From contig FR881479.1 of NCBI GenBank assembly GCA_000434835.1, positions 1-5,479 on the forward strand: a stretch of DNA of 5,479 nucleotides, read 5' to 3'. The stretch comes from Clostridium sp. CAG:594 (lineage in GTDB: Bacteria > Bacillota_I > Bacilli_A > RF39 > UBA660). The notes beneath the pieces are model-generated. The model was not told where the DNA came from. It worked only from the letters and a program-made list of their open reading frames with translations, and made no database searches. Of the stretch, positions 1 to 4,985 are shown one piece after another (the stretch's first letter is position 1; the number at the start of each line of letters is the position of its first letter). Both the position numbers and the translations under genes were made by a program.

Positions 1-1
1 C

Positions 2-625
2 AAAATGGTTTACATAGGTTCTAATACAAAGAGAAATATAAACGATTATAAATTATCAAGATATGCGTGTTATCTAATAGTCCTTAATTGTGATCCAAGA
101 AAGAAAGTAATTGCATTAGCTAAAACTTATTTCGCCATCCAAACAAGAAAACAAGAATTATCTGATAATGAATATAATGTGCTTACCGAAGATGAGAAAA
201 GAATATATAGGAGAAATCAAGTAAGAAAAGGAAATTACAATTTAAATAAAACAGTAATTAATAGTGGGGTAAAAGACTTAGCTAGATTTCATAATGCTGG
301 ATATAAAGGATTATATAATGGTGAATCTGCAAATGATATTTTCAAAAGAAAGAAATTAAGATATAGAGAAGATATATTAGATAATATGGAAAGTGAAGAA
401 CTTGCGGATAATATATTTAGAATTGCACAAACGGATGCAAAATTAAAAAGGGATAATGTAGATAATGAATATAAAATAAAAGTGGATAATACTTATAATT
501 ATATTGATTTACTTTTATATAATATCAAATTTAAATGTTATGTAGTTATAAAATTAAAGATAACTGAGCTTAAGAAAGAGCATACAGGGCAAATTCAAAT
601 ATATAAGAATATTGATAATTGTTAA
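2..625 (+). CDS. dinD: DinD-like DNA-damage-inducible protein, 5' end outside window, fused at its C-terminus to a nuclease remnant
   Basis: The reading frame is open to the left edge, so the start and the N-terminal BRO-N-like part lie outside; the ATG at 5 corresponds to an internal Met of DinD. Numbering from that Met, DinD hallmarks are MVYIGSN (1-7), LSRYACYLIV (17-26), TYFAIQTRKQEL (41-52), DEKRIYRRN (63-71), FHNAGYKGLYNGE (95-107) and SEELADNIFR (130-139). In E. coli, DinD is LexA-controlled and acts on RecA filaments. From about residue 153 the protein no longer follows DinD but matches the C-terminal PD-(D/E)XK domain of YhcG/DUF1016 proteins (YIDLLLYN, then CYVVIKLK, then GQIQIY). 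The frame stops at 623, while the nuclease homology continues one base out of frame. The gene is therefore a truncated DinD joined to a broken nuclease, and probably not functional as a nuclease. DinD identity is confident; function of the chimera is unknown. Confidence 0.8.
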   Translation, partial: KMVYIGSNTKRNINDYKLSRYACYLIVLNCDPRKKVIALAKTYFAIQTRKQELSDNEYNVLTEDEKRIYRRNQVRKGNYNLNKTVINSGVKDLARFHNAGYKGLYNGESANDIFKRKKLRYREDILDNMESEELADNIFRIAQTDAKLKRDNVDNEYKIKVDNTYNYIDLLLYNIKFKCYVVIKLKITELKKEHTGQIQIYKNIDNC

Positions 626-740
626 AACTGTTGAGGAAAATGATACATCGGAAATTATAATCTGCAAACAAGATAATGAGTATGTAATAAAATATTGTTC
701 AGACGAAAGAATTACTGTTAGAGAATATGAACTTGTGTGA
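461..740 (+). pseudogene. C-terminal remnant of a YhcG/DUF1016 PD-(D/E)XK nuclease, frameshifted
   Basis: The segment encodes a typical DUF1016 tail in two frames. The first part, in the dinD frame up to 622, reads TYNYIDLLLYN, KFKCYVVIKLK and GQIQIYKNIDN. The second part, in the frame from 621 to the TGA at 738-740, reads VKTVEEN, SEIIICKQDNEYVIKY and VREYELV. This is the order found in intact family members, whose core reads IDLLFYN, CYVVIELK, GQIQMY, then a (V)K..(E)ENPTIG(I)ILC-like stretch. An extra T in AATTGTT (617-623) or an equivalent indel explains the shift. The family's ELK becomes KLK (K183 and K185 in the upstream frame's numbering), so the catalytic acidic residue is gone while the Asp of IDLL stays. 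Only about the last 90 residues of the roughly 340-residue family are present. Sequencing error could explain the shift but not the truncation or the Glu-to-Lys change. Confidence 0.7.
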
Positions 741-746
741 TATAAT
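718..746 (+). promoter_or_regulatory. Extended -10 promoter before the 130-residue unknown gene
   Basis: TATAAT at 741-746 is preceded directly by TGA (738-740), which gives an extended -10. A poor -35 (TTAGAG, 718-723) lies 17 bases upstream. The predicted start of transcription, near 752, leaves a leader of about 17 bases before the ATG at 769. The promoter overlaps the last codons of the nuclease remnant, so the downstream gene can be expressed independently of the broken genes. Confidence 0.45.
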
Positions 747-768
747 ACAAATAGAAAGTGGTGTCAAA

Positions 769-1161
769 ATGATAACAATCAATGACAAACAATATAATAT
801 AGATTCAAAAAAAATATCATTTGGTAAATATAGCGTAACTCAAGATGGCAAAAAAAGGAATGGTAAGGCTCCTTTTATAACTTTTAAATTTGAAAATATG
901 TTTCTAGGATTAGAAACCATCTATGATACGAAAGGGTTAAAAGAATTAAATTTGGATGATAAAAAAGATATAAGTAAATACATTAGTGATATTACGTATG
1001 AAGATGAAAAAGGTTGGATTTCTTTAATAACAGGAAATTATAAATGTTTTATCCAAAAAATTGATAATAATAAGTTTATTATTGAATTAAGCGGTGAAGT
1101 TGAAGAATACGGAGAATATTATAGCATTTTATTAAACGAGGAAATAGAAATTACTTTTTAA
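769..1161 (+). CDS. Hypothetical protein, 130 residues, probably beta-rich and soluble
   Basis: I do not recognise the family. The ATG at 769 is preferred: GTGGTG lies 5 bases upstream as a usable ribosome site, and it follows the TATAAT at 741. The earlier in-frame ATG at 727 lies upstream of that promoter and inside the nuclease remnant. The product starts MITINDKQYNID, has no membrane segment or signal peptide, and alternates short hydrophobic and charged stretches (PFITFKFENMFLGLE, 35-49; YKCFIQKIDNNKFIIELSG, 81-99), as expected of beta strands. The C-terminus is acidic (EVEEYGEYYSILLNEEIEITF region). Codon use is AT-rich like its neighbours. It sits between two gene remnants, so it may be cargo of a mobile or defence-type region, but no function can be assigned. 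Reality as a gene is supported by length, clean start and own promoter. Confidence 0.6.
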   Translation: MITINDKQYNIDSKKISFGKYSVTQDGKKRNGKAPFITFKFENMFLGLETIYDTKGLKELNLDDKKDISKYISDITYEDEKGWISLITGNYKCFIQKIDNNKFIIELSGEVEEYGEYYSILLNEEIEITF

Positions 1162-1318
1162 TAGTAGTTCTTTTTTGATTAAGTGTACGTATGCATAAAC
1201 GTATGTCATCACATGGAGATTATGAACGTATTGATGATACCATAAATTTAATCAATGAAATAAAAGCAGATGAATTCATATTTAATTGTGGGAATTATAA
1301 AGAATCAAAAATATATTT

Positions 1319-1354
1319 GATAAAATGTATATTTTTAAAGATAAAATGTATATT
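1319..1354 (+). repeat. Short in-frame tandem repeat (2 copies, 21-base period)
   Basis: GATAAAATGTATATT occurs exactly at 1319-1333 and 1340-1354, a period of 21 bases or seven codons. In the remnant's frame it encodes a repeated IKCI. It lies in the low-complexity end of the MBL-like remnant and most likely arose by local duplication during decay. Confidence 0.5.
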
Positions 1355-1416
1355 AAAAATGTTGTATTTAAAAAATATGGTTAACAAATTAGATTGTAAA
1401 CCATATATTATTGTAG

Positions 1417-1443
1417 AACGCTTCAGCATGCAAAAGCGTTTTT
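1417..1443 (+). terminator. Intrinsic terminator of the plus-strand block
   Basis: The 7-bp stem AACGCTT (1417-1423) / AAGCGTT (1434-1440) encloses a 10-base loop containing GCATGC and runs into TTTTT (1439-1443). It would end transcripts coming from the unknown gene or the MBL-like remnant. On the opposite strand no T-tract follows this hairpin. Confidence 0.65.
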
Positions 1444-1453
1444 AGATAGATTT

Positions 1454-1497
1454 GGAGAAACAAAAAAAGAGAAATTAGTGTTGTTTCTCCTTTTTTT
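1454..1497 (+). terminator. Strong intrinsic terminator, plus strand
   Basis: A perfect 10-bp stem GGAGAAACAA (1454-1463) / TTGTTTCTCC (1481-1490) is followed by seven Ts (1491-1497). It is the second plus-strand terminator in 80 bases and shields lexA from convergent transcription. Its right arm is shared with the minus-strand hairpin at 1462-1489. Confidence 0.7.
1462..1489 (-). terminator. Probable lexA terminator, minus strand, overlapping the plus-strand one
   Basis: On the minus strand GAGAAA (1489-1484) pairs with TTTCTC (1474-1469) around a 9-base loop and is followed at once by seven Ts (1468-1462). It lies about 46 bases past the lexA stop. The stem is only 6 bp and AT-rich, so strength is uncertain, but position and T-tract fit. 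The larger 10-bp hairpin at 1454-1490 is also possible in this transcript and would swallow the T-tract, so the two folds compete. Confidence 0.5.
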
Positions 1498-1535
1498 ATT
1501 TATTTAAACACATTCCATGGTTTTATCCCTCTTTC

Positions 1536-2147
1536 TTAAAACTTTCTATAAAGACCGATTGCTTTTCCTAAAATGGTACAATTAGGAAGTATTATTGGTG
1601 CCATTGTATCATTTTCAGGTTGTAATCTTATGTGAGTTGTTTCCTTATAAAATCTTTTTAACGTAACTTCGTTTTCCATTGTCATAGCAACTACTATATC
1701 ACCATTTCTAGCTACGTTTTGTCTTTGAACGATTACTATATCACCATCAAATATACCAGCGTTAATCATACTTTCGCCACTTACTTTTAAAGTAAATACC
1801 TCTTCATTATTTGGAATTAAGTACGTAGGTAAGCTAAAATATTCATCTGGAGTTTCAATAGCTTCAATAGGAGAGCCAGCGGTTATTTTACCAAGTAATG
1901 GTACTTGTGCTACATCTTCATTTAAGTATTCATTATTTCCAACAATTTCAAGTGATCTATATTTTGAATTTGTTTTTTTTATGTATCCTTTAGCTTCTAG
2001 TGCTGTTATGTGAGACTGAATAGTTGCAGGTGAGTTAAGCCCTAAGGCTGCTCCTATTTCCCTTACAGCAGGTGGGTATCCGTGGTTTGCAACATAACTT
2101 TTTATATAATCTAATACGTCTTTTTGACGATTTGTCAATTTTTCCAT
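1536..2147 (-). CDS. lexA: LexA, SOS response repressor and autoprotease
   Basis: LexA dimers repress DNA-damage genes and cleave themselves when stimulated by RecA filaments on single-stranded DNA. The 203 residues equal the normal Gram-positive length. The N-terminal winged helix-turn-helix covers about 1-68 (LTNRQKDVLDYI; YPPAVREIGAALGLNSPATI; recognition helix near 40-52). The cleavage site is A90-G91 (ITAGSP), the catalytic Ser is S126 in SGESM, and the general base Lys is K164 in VTLKRF; all are intact. The ATG at 2147 follows a strong ribosome site (GGGAGG on the minus strand, 2157-2152, 4 bases away). It is transcribed divergently from a small membrane-protein gene, and a LexA box overlaps its -35, so it is expected to repress itself. 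This is the classic lexA-yneA arrangement. Confidence 0.98.
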   Translation of the reverse strand: MEKLTNRQKDVLDYIKSYVANHGYPPAVREIGAALGLNSPATIQSHITALEAKGYIKKTNSKYRSLEIVGNNEYLNEDVAQVPLLGKITAGSPIEAIETPDEYFSLPTYLIPNNEEVFTLKVSGESMINAGIFDGDIVIVQRQNVARNGDIVVAMTMENEVTLKRFYKETTHIRLQPENDTMAPIILPNCTILGKAIGLYRKF

Positions 2148-2175
2148 AATGCCTCCCTTTTTAAATTACATTTAT

Positions 2176-2204
2176 ATAATATCATACTTACTTTACATTG
2201 TCAA
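2176..2204 (-). promoter_or_regulatory. lexA promoter
   Basis: On the minus strand TTGACA (2204-2199) is followed after exactly 17 bases by TATTAT (2181-2176), with TGA immediately before the -10. This is a near-ideal vegetative promoter about 30 bases before the lexA start. LexA box 1 (2202-2215) overlaps its -35. Confidence 0.85.
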
Positions 2205-2215
2205 ACACTTGTTCG
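2202..2215. promoter_or_regulatory. LexA (SOS) box 1
   Basis: CAAACACTTGTTCG matches the Gram-positive LexA consensus CGAACRNRYGTTYG except at two positions (A for G at 2, T for R at 8). It overlaps the lexA -35, so occupancy would block lexA transcription. Confidence 0.75.
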
Positions 2216-2225
2216 TTTTTTTATA

Positions 2226-2254
2226 TTGACACATACGTTTGTTCGTGATACAAT
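2226..2254 (+). promoter_or_regulatory. Promoter of the small SOS membrane-protein gene
   Basis: TTGACA (2226-2231), 17 bases, TACAAT (2249-2254), with TGA before the -10. It is a strong promoter kept in check by LexA box 2, which fills most of the spacer. The leader to the ATG at 2295 is about 35 bases. Confidence 0.85.
2232..2245. promoter_or_regulatory. LexA (SOS) box 2
   Basis: CATACGTTTGTTCG has a perfect GTTCG half and a weaker left half (CATAC for CGAAC). It lies between the -35 and -10 of the rightward promoter, and its centre is 30 bp, about three helical turns, from box 1. Confidence 0.7.
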
Positions 2255-2294
2255 TTAACTGTAATTAAACTTTAGAGAAAAGGAAGTGGTTTTG

Positions 2295-2438
2295 ATGAAA
2301 TTTTTTAAAGGTTATAAAGGAGTAGCTCTAATTTATTTGGTTCTAACAATAATAAACGTAGTTTGGATTGTTAACTATGAGAAACCATCTAGTGAAAAAC
2401 AAGTAAGTGCTACAAGGGATGTTGTTTTAAATTCCTAA
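2295..2438 (+). CDS. 47-residue single-pass membrane protein under LexA control; candidate SOS cell-division inhibitor (YneA/SosA position)
   Basis: The ATG at 2295 has the ribosome site AAAGGAAGTGG about 5 bases upstream, and the TAA ends at 2438. The product begins MKFFKGYKGV, basic and so probably cytoplasmic. One hydrophobic helix follows (about residues 9-27, VALIYLVLTIINVVWIVNY), then a short polar tail (EKPSSEKQVSATRDVVLNS) likely outside. Bacillus YneA, in this same spot next to lexA, delays division through its membrane segment and carries a LysM domain; Staphylococcus SosA (about 77 residues) is also a lexA neighbour with one membrane segment and an outer tail. This protein is shorter than both and has no LysM. 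Position, divergent LexA-boxed promoter and topology support a role in SOS-induced division arrest; that function is inference, as sequence similarity to YneA is not evident beyond the topology. Alternatively it could be another SOS-induced small membrane protein or toxin. Confidence 0.75.
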   Translation: MKFFKGYKGVALIYLVLTIINVVWIVNYEKPSSEKQVSATRDVVLNS

Positions 2439-2445
2439 TTATTTA

Positions 2446-2474
2446 TTGATAAATAACCCGTTTTGTCTTATAAT
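2446..2474 (+). promoter_or_regulatory. tkt promoter
   Basis: TTGATA (2446-2451), exactly 17 bases, TATAAT (2469-2474). It lies in the 66-base gap after the small SOS gene, so transketolase can be made without SOS induction. Confidence 0.7.
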
Positions 2475-2504
2475 TAATTTAAAGATAAGAAAGGGTGTTT
2501 TTTT

Positions 2505-4457
2505 ATGAATGATGAAAAAATAATTAATGCTATAAAAGCAATATCGATAGCAGAAATATCTAAAGCACAAAGTGGTCATCCTGGAATAGCACTTGGAGCT
2601 GCTCCAATACTATACACTTTATATAACAAACATATGAACATTGATGTAACAGATGATAAATGGATTAATAGAGATAGATTTGTTATGTCAGCAGGACATG
2701 GCTCAGCGCTTTTATATGCTACACTTTACATGTCAGGATTTAATTTATCAATTAATGATTTAAAGAATTTTAGGCAAATAGATTCTATAACTCCGGGACA
2801 TCCAGAATATGGTATAACACCAGGAGTTGATGCGTCAACTGGCCCTTTAGGACAAGGAATAGCAAATGCAGTAGGTATGGCAGCAGCGGAAAAATACTTA
2901 TCCGAAAAATTTAATAACCTATTAGATTATAAGGTTTACGTGCTATGCGGAGAAGGGGATTTAATGGAAGGAATCTCTTATGAAGCTTGCTCACTTGCTG
3001 GAAACTTAAAACTAGGAAATCTAATTGTTTTATACGATTCTAACGGCGTAACACTAGATGCTGACGCTAATAAAACGTTTGATGAAGACGTACTTAAAAG
3101 ATTTGATGCAATGGGATGGCATACTGATTTAGTTGCTGATGGTAATAACCCAATTTTAATAGATATGGCAATATCAAAAGCTAAAAGAAGAACAGATAAA
3201 CCATCATTTATAGAAATTAAAACAATTATAGGTAAAGACTCCCTTTTACAAGGAACAAATAAAGTCCATGGTTCACCACTTACTAAAGAAGATATAAGAC
3301 AGTTAAAAGATAAATTAAAACTAGATACGAACCTTTTTGCTAACATAAGCTCTTTACGTAAAGAAATGGCTAACTTTATAAGAATTAGAGTAACTCATGA
3401 TAAAAGAAAATGGGATACTAAATATAATGCTTATGTTAATACTTGTGATGATGAAACAAAGAGATTTTTAGAATCATTAACGATTGATAAAAGATATGAT
3501 ATAACAAGATTATTTAAAGATAAAACATTTGAAGATGATGCACTTAGAAATATAAATGGAGTAGTTATAAATGAAATTGCAAATAATTATCCGGCTTTTT
3601 TAGGAGGCTCAGCAGACCTTTCATCATCTACTAAAACGTACTTAAATAAATTCGGAGATTTTAGTAGCACTAATTATGGTGGTAAAAACTTCTTTTTTGG
3701 TGTAAGAGAACATGCTATGGGTGCGTTTATAAATGGTCTTGCACTATCAGGACTAAGACCTTTTTGTTCTACGTTCTTATCATTTTCAGACTACTTAAAA
3801 CCATCCATTAGAATGGCTAGTTTGATGAATCTTCCTTGTACGTTTATATTTACTCATGACTCTGTTATGGTAGGAGAAGACGGTCCAACTCATGAACCAG
3901 TTGAACAACTTGCAATGTTAAGATGTATACCTAATCATTATGTATATAGACCTTGTGATGCTAATGAAATAATTGGCTCTTGGCAAACTATTTTAAATAA
4001 TGATAAACCATCATCAGTTGTTTTATCTAGAAGTAAATGTAAAAATTTAAGTACTACAAATCCTTTAAATGTTAAAAAAGGAGCTTACATAGTAAGAAAA
4101 GAAGAAAAACGTTTATTTGGTATTATAATAGCAACTGGATCTGAGGTTTCACTTGCAATAGATATAGCAGAAAAACTATCAAAAAAAGGTATGGAATTAA
4201 GAGTTGTATCAATGCCTTGCATGCGTTTATTTGATGAACAACCACAAAGCTATAAAGATGAAATACTACCAATTGGATATAAGACGTTTGTTATAGAAAG
4301 AGCTTCTAAATTTGGATGGCATAAATACGTATACAATGATAAATACATAATGGGTATTGATGAATTTGGATATTCAGGTAAAACAGAAGATGTTTTAAAA
4401 AAACTTAAATTAGACGATGATACAATTACAAAAAAAATAGAAAAATTACTTAAATAG
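2505..4457 (+). CDS. tkt: Transketolase
   Basis: This ThDP-dependent cytoplasmic enzyme moves two-carbon units between sugar phosphates in the non-oxidative pentose phosphate pathway. At 650 residues it is full length (family about 660-670). The N-terminal ThDP/PP domain has SGHPG (H25), SAGHGS (H65), PGHPE (H99), GPLGQGIANAVGMA, the metal/ThDP motif GEGDLMEG (149-156) with N180 downstream, and H255 in VHGSPL. The Pyr domain has R348, GGSADLSSS (368-376), the catalytic Glu E402 in VREHAMG, the aromatic pocket F424/F427/Y430, and GEDGPTHEPVEQ (457-468, D459 and H463). R509 lies in LSRSK, and the C-terminal domain follows. The usual GDG(D) motif reads GEG: Asp is replaced by Glu at a metal ligand. 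The start is fixed by AAAGGGTG 7 bases before the ATG. It sits between SOS genes and sirA as in Bacillus. Confidence 0.98.
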   Translation: MNDEKIINAIKAISIAEISKAQSGHPGIALGAAPILYTLYNKHMNIDVTDDKWINRDRFVMSAGHGSALLYATLYMSGFNLSINDLKNFRQIDSITPGHPEYGITPGVDASTGPLGQGIANAVGMAAAEKYLSEKFNNLLDYKVYVLCGEGDLMEGISYEACSLAGNLKLGNLIVLYDSNGVTLDADANKTFDEDVLKRFDAMGWHTDLVADGNNPILIDMAISKAKRRTDKPSFIEIKTIIGKDSLLQGTNKVHGSPLTKEDIRQLKDKLKLDTNLFANISSLRKEMANFIRIRVTHDKRKWDTKYNAYVNTCDDETKRFLESLTIDKRYDITRLFKDKTFEDDALRNINGVVINEIANNYPAFLGGSADLSSSTKTYLNKFGDFSSTNYGGKNFFFGVREHAMGAFINGLALSGLRPFCSTFLSFSDYLKPSIRMASLMNLPCTFIFTHDSVMVGEDGPTHEPVEQLAMLRCIPNHYVYRPCDANEIIGSWQTILNNDKPSSVVLSRSKCKNLSTTNPLNVKKGAYIVRKEEKRLFGIIIATGSEVSLAIDIAEKLSKKGMELRVVSMPCMRLFDEQPQSYKDEILPIGYKTFVIERASKFGWHKYVYNDKYIMGIDEFGYSGKTEDVLKKLKLDDDTITKKIEKLLK

Positions 4458-4462
4458 TATAA

Positions 4463-4469
4463 TTCGACA
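4463..4469 (-). promoter_or_regulatory. Spo0A (0A) box upstream of sirA
   Basis: TTCGACA on the plus strand is TGTCGAA on the minus strand, the exact consensus bound by Spo0A. It ends 46 bases before the sirA start and overlaps the presumed -35 (TCGACA). sirA of B. subtilis is known to be activated directly by Spo0A, so the site has the expected gene, place and sequence. A 7-mer match alone could be chance; the context raises confidence. Confidence 0.6.
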
Positions 4470-4493
4470 CTTTTCTTAAATGGAATATATTAT
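4464..4493 (+). promoter_or_regulatory. Presumed sirA promoter
   Basis: TCGACA (4464-4469), 18 bases, TATTAT (4488-4493); TATATT at 4486-4491 with a 16-base spacer is the alternative -10. The -35 departs from TTGACA only at the C that also makes the 0A box, as seen in Spo0A-activated vegetative promoters. Confidence 0.5.
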
Positions 4494-4515
4494 CCTTTAA
4501 GAGAGGTGTTTTATT

Positions 4516-4938
4516 ATGAGAGTATATTATTTATTTAAGATTAATGATTCTTTTTCAAATCTTTATTATAACAGGACATATTATTTATATAAAATGTTAG
4601 ATGAAATATCAAAATCAAGTAAAAATGATTTTATAATTTCATATAGGTTATTTAGTCAGATGGCTACACCTTTTAATAAAACTGATATTAATAGTAAAAT
4701 ATATAGAAAGTATGCATTTGATGATTCATATAAAAAAACTCTTAACAAGCATGTTTTAAATAACTTAACAGAAAATACTACGCTAACGGTTTATAATACT
4801 TATATAAAAATAAAAACTAATAAAAATATAACTGATTTTTTTAAAGTGTTAGAAAACGAAGAAAATATATTTATATGTGATTTTAATAATAAAGATTACT
4901 TTTGGCTTAGTAAAGTAAATGCAAAAAACCTTGTATAA
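4516..4938 (+). CDS. sirA: SirA-like inhibitor of replication initiation (YneE family)
   Basis: SirA of B. subtilis binds domain I of DnaA and blocks new rounds of replication in cells that enter sporulation. This 140-residue protein (148 in B. subtilis) matches it by eye at both ends: VYYLFKINDSFSNLYY (3-18) corresponds to the HYYTYLIKEEFANHYF region, and the tail CDFNNKDYFWLSKVNAKNLV corresponds to FDFNSKRYGWLNPVKERNFV. F13 and Y17 line up with F14 and Y18, which are recalled as DnaA-contact residues. No membrane segment or signal peptide is present. The ribosome site AGAGAGGTG lies 7 bases before the ATG. Its place between tkt and yneF is the same as in Bacillus, and a perfect 0A box lies upstream. 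The middle of the protein is divergent and rich in Lys, Asn and Tyr. Family membership is well supported; whether this organism sporulates cannot be told from the window. Confidence 0.85.
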   Translation: MRVYYLFKINDSFSNLYYNRTYYLYKMLDEISKSSKNDFIISYRLFSQMATPFNKTDINSKIYRKYAFDDSYKKTLNKHVLNNLTENTTLTVYNTYIKIKTNKNITDFFKVLENEENIFICDFNNKDYFWLSKVNAKNLV

Positions 4939-4959
4939 TATGGTAAAATCTAGTAAAAT
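4931..4959 (+). promoter_or_regulatory. Possible yneF promoter
   Basis: TTGTAT (4931-4936), 17 bases, TAAAAT (4954-4959), overlapping the end of sirA. Transcription would start near 4966, leaving a short leader. AT-rich sequence makes chance matches likely, so this is tentative. Confidence 0.35.
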
Positions 4960-4985
4960 AGAATTATGAAAGGAAAGTGAAAAAT

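Larger units (their letters stand above)
1182..1445 (+). pseudogene. Remnant of a ComEC-like metallo-beta-lactamase-fold hydrolase
   Basis: An open stretch with an ATG at 1191 and stop near 1445 encodes about 84 residues. Its first half, SSHGDYERIDDTINLINEIK followed by FIFNCGNYKE, resembles the metal-binding core of ComEC/Rec2-type MBL-fold proteins, which commonly read SHGDYDHMGEAINLV then VIFNCGEF. The core motif HxDxDH has become HGDYER: Asp and His after the Tyr are replaced by Glu and Arg, so metal binding should be lost. Neither the preceding strands of the MBL domain nor the later GHHGS motif is present. The second half (IKCIFLKIKCILKMLYLKN) is low-complexity and contains a 15-base tandem repeat with a 21-base period. 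No convincing ribosome site precedes the ATG. I read it as a decayed fragment and not a working gene; the family match is by eye and moderate. Confidence 0.45.

Noticed and set aside
617..625. Programmed +1 frameshift joining the two nuclease frames
   Set aside because: No recognised slippery site or stimulator, and the catalytic Glu is already lost; an indel is simpler.
727..768. Upstream ATG giving a 144-residue version of the unknown protein
   Set aside because: It lies in the nuclease remnant and before the TATAAT at 741; the ATG at 769 has the better ribosome site.
1187..1205. ACGTATG repeated at 1187 and 1199, sharing AAACGTATG with the reverse of LexA box 2
   Set aside because: It lacks the GTTCG/CGAAC half-site needed for LexA and falls at the start of a remnant; most likely chance.
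2438..2456. Hairpin TTATTTA/TAAATAA after the small SOS gene as a terminator
   Set aside because: All-AT stem with no following T-run, and it overlaps the tkt -35.
2978..3346. 122-codon open frame on the minus strand inside tkt
   Set aside because: It lies wholly within the conserved transketolase coding sequence and is Ser/Leu-rich as antisense frames of such genes are; no ribosome site or promoter.
4977..4985. GTG start for YneF
   Set aside because: It is only two bases from AGGA; the ATG at 4986 has usable spacing.
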